Below are positions 22,137 to 29,856 of a DNA stretch of 64,000 nt, piece after piece (the stretch's first letter is position 1; every line of letters starts with the position of its first letter). The DNA lies in contig NZ_QQBJ01000004.1 in assembly GCF_003347205.1 (NCBI RefSeq), forward strand, positions 124,001-188,000, read 5' to 3'. The position numbers and the translations under genes are program-made. Below the pieces are notes generated by a model that saw only the letters and a list, made by a program, of their open reading frames with translations, was not told where the DNA came from and did no database searches. This DNA is from Mycolicibacterium moriokaense (lineage in GTDB: Bacteria > Actinomycetota > Actinomycetes > Mycobacteriales > Mycobacteriaceae).

Positions 22137-23497
22137 CGACCGCGCGAGAGTCGTATCAGCGGTTGCGCGCCGCGCATCTCGACGCTGTGCAGGGCGGCCT
22201 GCAGGACCACCTCGGGCGGCTGGACTGGTCACGCGAACAGATCGAACGCCACCAGACCGAGCGGCTGCGCTCGCTGCTGGGCTACGCCGCCGCCCGGTCG
22301 CCGTTTCACGCCCGCAGGTTGCGCGGCATCGACATCTCGGCGGTCACCGCCGCAGACCTGGCCGACGTGCCGGTGATGACGAAGGCGCAGGCACAGCAGG
22401 AGTGGGACGACATCGTCACCGCAGGCCTGACCCGGGCCGGTGCCGAACATAATCTCGCTGAGCAGCAATGGTTTTCCTACACCGCGGCCGACCACCAGAT
22501 CTTCAGCTCGGGCGGATCCAGCGGCGTGCGGGGCGTCTACGTGTGGGACTGGCACTTCTACGTGTCCGTCGCGTGCCTGGCTTGGCGCCAGCAGGCGCGC
22601 GAAGAGCAGCGCGCACCGCGAGCGCCGACGCGACTCGCCGTTCTCGCAGCGGGGACGCCGCCGCACGCGAGCACGCCGCTGTTCGACGTGCCGACCGCAC
22701 CGGGCATGCAGACCACGGTGATCCCGGCCGGCGCACCGATTGACGAGGTCATCACCGCCGCCGCGGCCCTCGCGCCGACCCATGTCGTCGGCTATGCCTC
22801 CGTCGTCGGCCAACTCGCCCGCGCGTGCCTCGCCGACCGTCTCGACATCCGGCCGCTGCGGGTGAGCACCAATTCCGAACCCCTTCTCGACGAGGACAGG
22901 CAGGCCATTCGCGAGGCGTGGAACGCCCCGGTGCACAACCTGTGGGGATCGACCGAGATCGGCGTGCAGGCGGTGGGTTGCGGCCGCGGGGAGGGCCTGC
23001 ACGTGTGCGAGGACGAAGTCGTGCTGGAGCGCGTCGACGAGACCGGCGCGCCCGTCGCCCCGGACGTGCCCGCCGCCCGGACGCTGGCGACCGGGCTGGC
23101 CAACCGGACGTTTCCCTTCATTCGCTACGACCTCGGCGACCAGGTCGACTGGCTGGCCGGACCGTGCGCGTGCGGCAGCGAGTTCGCGCGGGTGGCCGAT
23201 GTCGGCGGCCGGCGCGACGACGACTTCCGTTACGGCGGTATGACGGTCGCGGCGAGCGTGTTCCGGCACGTCCTGGGCACCGACCCGCGCGTCTTCGAGT
23301 ACCAGGTGCACCAGACCGCACAGGGCGCCGACGTACTCGCCGTGGGCAATCCCGACGCCGAAGCGCTGGCGGCGGCGCTGTCCGCGGCGCTGCATCGGCA
23401 CGGGCTGGCCGACGCCGAGGTCACCGTCCGCGTTGTCGAGACACTGCGCCGTCACGAGTCGACGGGCAAGCTGAAGCGGTTCCTTCCGCTGGGCTGA
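22133..23497 (+). CDS. PaaK-like adenylate-forming acyl/aryl ligase
   Basis: The 454-residue protein belongs to the phenylacetate-CoA-ligase/coenzyme-F390-synthetase-like branch. It has an ATP loop FSSGGSSGVRGVYVWD, which lacks the usual TSGTTGxP-K lysine, NLWGSTEIGVQAVGCG as the A5-like motif, and FPFIRYDLGDQVDW with the ribose-binding Asp. The family C-x-C-G knuckle (GPCACGSEFARV) and a C-terminal lid with catalytic Lys (STGKLKRFLPLG) are present. It could activate a carboxylic acid as an AMP ester for transfer to CoA or a protein. Translation is coupled to the upstream membrane protein. Its 3' end overlaps the convergent acyl-CoA reductase gene by 46 bases. Confidence 0.82.
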   Translation: MTTARESYQRLRAAHLDAVQGGLQDHLGRLDWSREQIERHQTERLRSLLGYAAARSPFHARRLRGIDISAVTAADLADVPVMTKAQAQQEWDDIVTAGLTRAGAEHNLAEQQWFSYTAADHQIFSSGGSSGVRGVYVWDWHFYVSVACLAWRQQAREEQRAPRAPTRLAVLAAGTPPHASTPLFDVPTAPGMQTTVIPAGAPIDEVITAAAALAPTHVVGYASVVGQLARACLADRLDIRPLRVSTNSEPLLDEDRQAIREAWNAPVHNLWGSTEIGVQAVGCGRGEGLHVCEDEVVLERVDETGAPVAPDVPAARTLATGLANRTFPFIRYDLGDQVDWLAGPCACGSEFARVADVGGRRDDDFRYGGMTVAASVFRHVLGTDPRVFEYQVHQTAQGADVLAVGNPDAEALAAALSAALHRHGLADAEVTVRVVETLRRHESTGKLKRFLPLG

Positions 23498-24855
23498 TCG
23501 CGGGCAAAACCCTTGCATCGCATCAGGAAATCAGCCAGGAATCCGTCGTGGGGGACGCCGGGCGCGCTGTGATGAGTCGGATACCGGCCGCAGAAGACGG
23601 TCGAGATGCTGGGCTCGGCGACCACCGCGTCGATCAACGCCTCGTCGCCGGTGACGACGGTGAGGACCAGGGAGTGGCGCAGCGGGCCGACCCCATCCTC
23701 GCGGGACCACGGCGACACCCACACGCAGGGAAACCCCAATTCGACGTTGAGCCCAGCTGGATCCGGCGCCGCCAGCAGGTGCACCGCGGGCCGCAACGCG
23801 GCCTGCCCGTCGCCGAGATCGGCGACGATCTGGTCCGCGCCGAGCACGGCGGTGGTCGCGACGGCCTTGCTCGCCAGGTAGTCGGCCAGCGCCTGCGCCT
23901 TGGCCAGCGGCTGCGTCGGCAGAACTGCGCTCTCATCGGTAATCGGCAGTGGCACAATCGATGACAGCCGTTCGGCCAACGCCGTCGCCAGTTCGTCGGC
24001 GCCCTCCTCGCAGAGCACGGCCGTCGCGTTGACGCATGCCATTCCGCCGAGATGGGCGACCGAATCGACGATGACGTCCAGATGGTCGCGCCAGTCGCGA
24101 TCCTTGGTGATCAGGATCTTGCTCCGCCCGGGCCCGTTGACGAACACCGTCGGGTCGCCCGCGTAGGTGTCCACCACCTCCTGACCGCCGTAGACCATCG
24201 CCAGGTCGGCCTCAGCGACCAGCGTGTCGGCGCCCGCATGGTCGGTCGGCAGGAACACCGCATCGGCGTCACGAAAACCGCTCTGGCGCAGCGCATGGAC
24301 CAGCCGATGCCCGGTGAACGGCTCACGCCGCGACGGGCGCACCGCCACGCGGTAGCCCAGAGCCAGCGCCTGCGGCCACAGGGAGTGCACACCGGGAGCG
24401 TTTCCGGAGGCGAGCACCGCGAACACCTCGCCGCGCCGCGCCCACACGGCGCCTGCCCCGCCGCGATGATCGCGCCAGTCGGCGGTGACCCCCGCGGGAC
24501 GGGCCGGGTCCAGCCCGTCGCACGCGGTGGCGAGTCCGTCGACCACCTCGCGCGCACCGTGGCGCGTCGCGCTGATCGGCAGGCCGGAAACCCGGCTCGC
24601 CAGTTGCACATACGCCTCGAAGCCCAACCCGGCGACAACGCCGTCGGCGAATACGTTCGCTGCCTGGGCCAGGGCTCTCGCCCGTCGGGGGACCGGCAGC
24701 GGAGCAGCGCCGCGCTGCGCGCCGAGCGCCCGCGCCACATACAGCTTCGGCGCGATCGCCAACTCGGCGACCGCGACGCCCGCACTGTCGGTGACCAGTT
24801 CGCGGTTGCGCGAACGGTATTCGCCGGTCGGGCCCAGCACGTCGATCTCGATCAA
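23452..24855 (-). CDS. LuxC-like acyl-CoA reductase (aldehyde dehydrogenase superfamily)
   Basis: The 467-residue protein has the aldehyde-dehydrogenase fold as adapted in LuxC fatty-acid reductases: GEVFAVLASGNAPGVHSLWPQAL for the N-terminal dinucleotide site, RPSRREPFTG, and HLGGMACVNATAV with candidate catalytic Cys274. LuxC enzymes reduce an acyl-CoA or enzyme-bound acyl group with NADPH to an aldehyde. The ATG overlaps the stop of the LuxE-like gene (ATGA), so it is translated from the same message and is the likely partner enzyme. The last 46 bases overlap the convergent PaaK-like gene. No luciferase (luxAB) is near, so light production is not implied. Confidence 0.8.
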   Translation of the reverse strand: MIEIDVLGPTGEYRSRNRELVTDSAGVAVAELAIAPKLYVARALGAQRGAAPLPVPRRARALAQAANVFADGVVAGLGFEAYVQLASRVSGLPISATRHGAREVVDGLATACDGLDPARPAGVTADWRDHRGGAGAVWARRGEVFAVLASGNAPGVHSLWPQALALGYRVAVRPSRREPFTGHRLVHALRQSGFRDADAVFLPTDHAGADTLVAEADLAMVYGGQEVVDTYAGDPTVFVNGPGRSKILITKDRDWRDHLDVIVDSVAHLGGMACVNATAVLCEEGADELATALAERLSSIVPLPITDESAVLPTQPLAKAQALADYLASKAVATTAVLGADQIVADLGDGQAALRPAVHLLAAPDPAGLNVELGFPCVWVSPWSREDGVGPLRHSLVLTVVTGDEALIDAVVAEPSISTVFCGRYPTHHSAPGVPHDGFLADFLMRCKGFARDQPSGRNRFSLPVDS

Positions 24856-25952
24856 TACACGCCCTCGACGACAGGCTCGCCCTCGAAGATCTCGACCGGT
24901 TTGACCTCTGCAACCGAGTCGCCGATCTGACCTCGCGGACCCTCGACGCGCAGTGCGCTGTCACGCTCCACGTTGTTCGGAATGAACATGCCCTTGCTGA
25001 TGTGGTTCATCACGATCTGCCCGCGCTCGCCGTAGGCCACGTGCTCGCCGGCGACGGGGTCGACCACCCGGAACACCACGTACGGCGATCTCGGATCGAA
25101 GACGAATGAGCGGCAATCGGTCCCGATGACGCGGGTAGCGGCCTGCGACAGGATCATGGTGCTGCCGAAGGCCATCGTGATGGTCGTCGCCGGAAAGATG
25201 TCACACAGCAGATCCAGGGTGTCCGGGTCGACGTGCGCACCGCTGAGCAGCAGCCAGCGGATTTTCTGGTTGATCAGGTCGACGTCGGCGTCGTTGCGGG
25301 CGATCGCTTCGATCAGCGGCGGCGTGGTGTGCATGTTCGCGACGTTCTGGGTGCGCAGGATCCAGCGGGCCTGCTCGACGATGTGCTCGACGTATCCGGC
25401 CACCTCGCGGCCGGCGTCGCGGACGGCCAGCTTCTTCACCCACCGCGGGTCGAGGTCGACCGGATGAAACACCGAGCCGAGCCGCTCGCAGATCCGCCGC
25501 GAGAAATAGCTGACGCCGTGCGGGCCGCTCGGCATCAGGCACAGGAAACCGCCGCCTGCGACGAAGCCCCCGGAGGTGAAGTCGTCGGTCTGCCACCGGG
25601 TCACCTGCTCGACCCAGTCGGGAAGCTGCGCGGTGCGCTTCGGCGCGCCGGTCGTGCCGCCGGACTCGAAGATCTGCGGCAATGGCGGGGGTGACCCGTA
25701 GCCCCGCGGGATCAGGTCCTCGACCGGCACGCTGCGTAACGCATTCACCAGGTTGGGGAAAAGTTGAAGGTCATCGAAGGTTTCAACGTCGGTCACCGGG
25801 TCGAACGGCAGGTCCTTCGCCGCCCGCAGCCAGAACGCCGAGCCGGTGTCCTCACTGAAGTGCCATGCGATAGCCGCCCGCAGATAGGCGTCGGAGTCGT
25901 CGACAGGAAGCGTTCGCGGCACGTCCAGAAGCGAAAAATCGGCGTCCGGCAT
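24852..25952 (-). CDS. LuxE-like acyl-adenylate/acyl-protein synthetase
   Basis: The ATG at 25952 (MPDADFSLLDVPRT) is preferred over a GTG at 26021. The 366-residue protein is a compact adenylate-forming enzyme of the LuxE type: IFESGGTTGAPKRTAQLPDW is the ATP loop, LMPSGPHGVSYFSRRI follows, MAFGSTMILSQAATRV is the A5-like region, and the C-terminal lid is short. LuxE activates a fatty acid with ATP and hands it to LuxC. The four-base overlap with the LuxC-like gene makes a two-component acid-to-aldehyde reductase plausible. It is divergent from the malic enzyme gene. Confidence 0.8.
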   Translation of the reverse strand: MPDADFSLLDVPRTLPVDDSDAYLRAAIAWHFSEDTGSAFWLRAAKDLPFDPVTDVETFDDLQLFPNLVNALRSVPVEDLIPRGYGSPPPLPQIFESGGTTGAPKRTAQLPDWVEQVTRWQTDDFTSGGFVAGGGFLCLMPSGPHGVSYFSRRICERLGSVFHPVDLDPRWVKKLAVRDAGREVAGYVEHIVEQARWILRTQNVANMHTTPPLIEAIARNDADVDLINQKIRWLLLSGAHVDPDTLDLLCDIFPATTITMAFGSTMILSQAATRVIGTDCRSFVFDPRSPYVVFRVVDPVAGEHVAYGERGQIVMNHISKGMFIPNNVERDSALRVEGPRGQIGDSVAEVKPVEIFEGEPVVEGVY

Positions 25953-26065
25953 GTCACCGATGGTGTCGCACGGCCGACGAGGCGAGCAATCGTCGGACCC
26001 AAACGTTTCCCACCTGTTCACCCCGCTAGCGTGGAATCGCAGAACCCACGAGAGGGAGAACGCGC

Positions 26066-27721
26066 ATGCCCATGGACGACGGCGAATTGACGGGGCAGGC
26101 GAAGCTGTTCGACGCGCTGACCACCAAGGGCACCGCGTTCACCCACGAGGAACGGCTCACCTACGGTCTGCTCGGCCTGCTCCCGATCGTCGAGAAGACC
26201 CTCGATCAGCAGACCGAACACTGCTGGAACGAGTTCTCAACGCGGCAAAACGATCTCGACAAGCACATCTATCTGCGGGCGCTGCAGGACCGCAACGAGA
26301 CCCTGTTCTATCGGGTGCTGCGCGACCACATCACCGAGACGATGCCGATCGTCTACACCCCCACCGTCGGGGTGGCGTGCCAGCGCTTCAGCGACATCTA
26401 CCGGCGTCCGCGGGGGTTGTTCGTGTCCTACCCCGACCGCGACCGGCTCGCCGAGGTGATCAACAACCGACCGCACCGCGACCCGCACGTCATCGTGGTG
26501 ACGGACGGCCAGCGCATTCTCGGCCTCGGCGATCAGGGCATCGGCGGCATGGGGATTCCGATCGGGAAGCTGTCGCTCTACACCCTCATCGGCGGCATCG
26601 ACCCGGCCCGCACGCTGCCGATCGTGCTCGACGTCGGCACCGACAACGTCGAACTGCTCGAAGACCCGCAGTACCTCGGCTGGCGGCACCGGCGCATCAC
26701 CGACGACGAGTATTACGCCTTCATCGACGATTTCGTGGCCACCGTGCACCAGCAGCTGCCCGACGTGCTGCTGCAGTGGGAGGATTTCGCCACCGTCCAC
26801 GCGCAGCCGATCCTGGAGCGCTACCGCGACAAGCTGCTCACGTTCAACGACGACATCCAGGGCACCGCGGCGGTGACGCTCGGCGCGCTGCACGGGGCAT
26901 CCAAGGTCGCGGGCCGTCCACTGGCACAGCAGCAGGTCGTGATGCTGGGGGCCGGCTCGGCCGGCATCGGCGTGCTCAGCATGGTGCAGCGCGAAATGGT
27001 CGCCGAGGGCCTCTCCGAAGCCGAAGCCGCGGAACGGATCTGGGTCGTCGACGTTGCGGGCCTGCTGACCGACGACCGCACCGACCTGTCGCCCGGACAG
27101 CGGCCGTTCGCGCAGCAGGCGAGCCGGGTCGCCGGCTGGGGGTTGCCCGGCCGGCCCCAGCTCGCCGATGTGGTGCACCACGTGGACGTCGGCGTCCTGC
27201 TGGGGTTGTCCACCGCGGCAGGCGCCTTCACCGAGGACATCGTGCGCGAGCTCGCCGCAAAGACCCAGCGCCCGATCATCTTCCCGCTGTCGAACCCGAC
27301 CAGCCATGCTGAGGCGCATCCGGCCGAGCTGGACCAGTGGACCGCCGGACGCGCCCTGATCGCCACCGGTTCACCGTTCGCGCCGATCCAGCATGACGGG
27401 GTGACACGACCGATCGCGCAGTGCAACAACGTCTACATCTTCCCGGCGATGGGGCTGGCGGTGACCGCGGCACAGGCCACCAGGGTGACCGACGACATGA
27501 TGCGGGTGGCGGCGGCGACGCTTGGGAACGCGTCGCCTGCGTTGTCGGATCCGGACGCGCCGCTGTTGCCCGCGTGGGCAGACGTTCCCGACGTCGCGCT
27601 GCACATCGCGCACGCTGTCGGGCGGCAGGCCATCGCCGAGGGGGTGGCACCGCCGCGCACCGACGAGCAGCTGGCCGAGCGGATCAAGCAGGTGCACTGG
27701 AAACCGGAGTACCCGGTGTAG
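26066..27721 (+). CDS. mez: NAD-dependent malic enzyme
   Basis: The 551-residue protein is a full-length malic enzyme (oxidative decarboxylation of malate to pyruvate). It shows MPIVYTPTVGVACQRFS with the catalytic Tyr, RRPRGLFVSYPDR, GLGDQGIGGMGIPIGKLSLY, NDDIQGTAAVTLGAL, and the dinucleotide fold VMLGAGSAGIGVLSM. From memory the M. tuberculosis orthologue is Rv2332 (mez). The ATG has a GAGGGAGAA SD. In mycobacteria the enzyme feeds pyruvate/gluconeogenesis balance and lipid synthesis. That fits the isocitrate lyase gene nearby, since both act on C4/C5 flux during growth on fatty acids or sterols. Confidence 0.93.
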   Translation: MPMDDGELTGQAKLFDALTTKGTAFTHEERLTYGLLGLLPIVEKTLDQQTEHCWNEFSTRQNDLDKHIYLRALQDRNETLFYRVLRDHITETMPIVYTPTVGVACQRFSDIYRRPRGLFVSYPDRDRLAEVINNRPHRDPHVIVVTDGQRILGLGDQGIGGMGIPIGKLSLYTLIGGIDPARTLPIVLDVGTDNVELLEDPQYLGWRHRRITDDEYYAFIDDFVATVHQQLPDVLLQWEDFATVHAQPILERYRDKLLTFNDDIQGTAAVTLGALHGASKVAGRPLAQQQVVMLGAGSAGIGVLSMVQREMVAEGLSEAEAAERIWVVDVAGLLTDDRTDLSPGQRPFAQQASRVAGWGLPGRPQLADVVHHVDVGVLLGLSTAAGAFTEDIVRELAAKTQRPIIFPLSNPTSHAEAHPAELDQWTAGRALIATGSPFAPIQHDGVTRPIAQCNNVYIFPAMGLAVTAAQATRVTDDMMRVAAATLGNASPALSDPDAPLLPAWADVPDVALHIAHAVGRQAIAEGVAPPRTDEQLAERIKQVHWKPEYPV

Positions 27722-27722
27722 A

Positions 27723-28472
27723 TCAGCGACGGCGGCTGTGTCTTTCGACGAATCTCCGCAGGATCGTCGGCGGGAACTCGATGTGCCGTCGCCGTGCCGC
27801 AGCCTTCAAGGACTCCGCGGATTCGGGCTCGAAGTAGCCGTGGTTCTTGTAGACGTCGATCCTGGTGATGATGCCGTCGAGGTCCAGTTCCGGATGAAAC
27901 TGGGTCGCATAGGTGTTGGCGCCCACCCGAAACGCCTGCACAGGGCAGTCGGGTGAGGAGGCGAGGCACACGGCATCCGACGGCAGCGAACTGGCTGCCT
28001 CCTTGTGCCCGCCGAATGCGTCGAAAACGTCTGGCAGCTCGGCGAACAACGGCTCGTCGCGCCCGGCGGGGTTCAACGTCACGGTGACGGCGGCGACCGG
28101 TTCCGGGTAGCTGCGGTCGATGGTGGCACCGATGACCGAGCCGAGGACGCCCACACCGTAGCAACATCCCAGGAACGGGAAGTCGCGCTCGACGATCCGC
28201 TCGGTCAGAGACATCAACTCGGATTCGACGCGGACCTGCGTCGGGCTCTTCGACTCCGTTGGATCGCTGACGTTGTAGGGTCCGCCGCCCAAGATGATGC
28301 CCGACCAGTCGTCGAGATCGATCTGCCCTAATGGCCTGTGCGTGAGGCGGATTCGCTGCATCCCCTCTTCATCCAGTCCGGCGAAGCGCATCATGGCCTG
28401 GTACTCGTCGTCGGCGGCGGCATCTTCGGCGCGGATCGAGAGCAGCAGAAACGGGGCGGCGTCTGTCGGCAT
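27723..28472 (-). CDS. class I glutamine amidotransferase (GMP-synthase-like)
   Basis: The ATG at 28472 (MPTDAAPFLLLSIRAED) is used; the frame runs open further upstream as a shadow. The 249-residue protein has the GATase class I triad: nucleophile Cys104 in LGCCYGVGVLG, and TQFHPELDLDG for the His/Glu pair. LGGGPYNVSDP is the oxyanion loop. No synthetase domain is attached, so it either works with an unknown partner or hydrolyses a gamma-glutamyl compound. It lies 20 bases downstream of the membrane protein gene on the same strand and is convergent with mez. Confidence 0.85.
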   Translation of the reverse strand: MPTDAAPFLLLSIRAEDAAADDEYQAMMRFAGLDEEGMQRIRLTHRPLGQIDLDDWSGIILGGGPYNVSDPTESKSPTQVRVESELMSLTERIVERDFPFLGCCYGVGVLGSVIGATIDRSYPEPVAAVTVTLNPAGRDEPLFAELPDVFDAFGGHKEAASSLPSDAVCLASSPDCPVQAFRVGANTYATQFHPELDLDGIITRIDVYKNHGYFEPESAESLKAAARRRHIEFPPTILRRFVERHSRRR

Positions 28473-28492
28473 CGTCGGCTCGTCGAAACGGG

Positions 28493-29578
28493 TCAGCAGA
28501 ATCCGAAGCAGCCGCGCCGCCGCCGCGGAGCGTCGCCCGGGGTGCTGGAATCGCTTCCCGGTATCGGCTTGGACGACGGCGCCACGCTCATCGGCGCCCT
28601 GGTGACATCGGTTCGCGGTTTCTGCGCCGTGGTCGGCTCGCTGTATCGCGGCGGCGAATACTGCCTCTGCGGCGCCGAATAGGTGGGCTCGGGAGCCGGA
28701 GGTGGTGGCGGAGGCGGTGGCGGTGGCGGGGGAGCGGGTGATGGGCTGGGCGCGCTGGCGGCCGTCGGCGCGGCCGTGCTCGGCGCCGGCGGGGCGCTGG
28801 TGGCCTCGGTCGTCTGCTCCTGGGCGGCCGTGCCCGGGCTGCGCAGGACCAGCCATCCGCCGCAGACGACGACGACGAGGACGGCCGCGACCAGTGCGCC
28901 CACCGCGGGTTTGGTGCGGTACCACGCCTCGGTCGCGCCCGCGGCGAAGTCGAGGGTGGGCGCGACGTAGGCCGCCTCGACGGCTTGGCGCGCAGGGGGC
29001 GGCGACGTGGGAGGCGCCGGTGCCGACTGGGCAACAGGCGTGTCGTCGGGGTCGTCCGCCTCCTCCGGCCCGCCGTCCCAGTCAGCCTCCGCGTGCCAGG
29101 GAGCCTCGGCGCGCCAATCAGGCTCGCCCGGCTGGGCCGGCCAGTCAGGCTCGGCAGGCCAGGCAGGCTCGGCGGGCTGGGCGGGCACAAGGTCATAGAC
29201 GTCGACGGCCCGGGCCACCTCGGTCGGCGGGTGATCGGGTGCCGGACTGTCGACGTCGTCGTGCCACTCGGGCTCGACGGCCTGCTCTTCTGCCACGTCG
29301 TCGGCCCGGGCGGGCAGCGCCTGCTGGATCTCGGCGACGGGGATCGGCGCGGTATCGGGCTCGTCGTCCGACCGCGCTTCGGCATCCGCCGGTCCGACCG
29401 AGGTGGACGAGGTGCCCGACGCGGTCGAGGTGCCCGACGTCGCCGATGTGTAGGTGAAGTCTCGGTCGGCCGCGCCACCGGCTTGGCTCGAGGTCGCACT
29501 GCCCAGGGACGTCAAGAGGGCCTGGTCGGCGGCGCGGCGGAGGGCGCGACGTTCCAACAGCCGATTCACACGCCCCAT
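28493..29578 (-). CDS. single-pass membrane protein with Pro-rich exterior and RAPxSVAP motif
   Basis: The 361-residue protein has a basic start (MGRVNRLLERRALRRAADQ) and then a long acidic, Pro/Trp-rich cytoplasmic region with repeats of the type EPxWPAEPDWPAQP. One transmembrane helix lies near residues 225-247 (VGALVAAVLVVVVCGGWLVL). The outside tail is Ala/Pro-rich with a run of prolines, YSAPQRQYSPPRYSEP, then TDVTRAPMSVAPSSKPIPG, and ends RRRRGCFGFC. The RAPMSVAP element matches RAPISVAP in the 21573-22136 protein. No known family; the layout suggests a cytoplasm-to-wall linker. It precedes the amidotransferase in one operon. Confidence 0.75.
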   Translation of the reverse strand: MGRVNRLLERRALRRAADQALLTSLGSATSSQAGGAADRDFTYTSATSGTSTASGTSSTSVGPADAEARSDDEPDTAPIPVAEIQQALPARADDVAEEQAVEPEWHDDVDSPAPDHPPTEVARAVDVYDLVPAQPAEPAWPAEPDWPAQPGEPDWRAEAPWHAEADWDGGPEEADDPDDTPVAQSAPAPPTSPPPARQAVEAAYVAPTLDFAAGATEAWYRTKPAVGALVAAVLVVVVCGGWLVLRSPGTAAQEQTTEATSAPPAPSTAAPTAASAPSPSPAPPPPPPPPPPPPAPEPTYSAPQRQYSPPRYSEPTTAQKPRTDVTRAPMSVAPSSKPIPGSDSSTPGDAPRRRRGCFGFC

Positions 29579-29856
29579 AAAGCCAAGCCTAACGGGGTGC
29601 CGAACATGTCGTGCACACCGATATGAAATGGCGGCACGGCGTCAGTCGCGAAAGCGTTGGTGAAATACCCGATACATATTCGACGCCGCCGATACCGCCA
29701 GTTCCGCCTTTTCCACCGAGGACCGGACGCAATTCGAATGCGCATTAGCAGGCGCGCGTCGAGCGCATCGGAACGACAACATCGACAGATGATTACGTCG
29801 GGACATTGCCGTCGAACGCAATTCGGGTGAACCGTTCGACCCGTCCGTCTGGACGC
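29579..29856. other. intergenic region, AT-richer, no gene seen
   Basis: These 278 bases lie upstream of the minus-strand membrane protein gene and after the isocitrate lyase stop. Neither strand has a credible short gene or tRNA. Weak imperfect GGCGGC/GCCGCC inverted segments are present (29631-29695). It presumably carries the membrane-protein promoter and the isocitrate lyase terminator, but I could not place either. Confidence 0.5.

Noticed and set aside
23452-25952. Bioluminescence operon
   Set aside because: LuxC- and LuxE-like genes are present, but luxA, luxB and luxD are absent. Only the acid-to-aldehyde part of the pathway is suggested.
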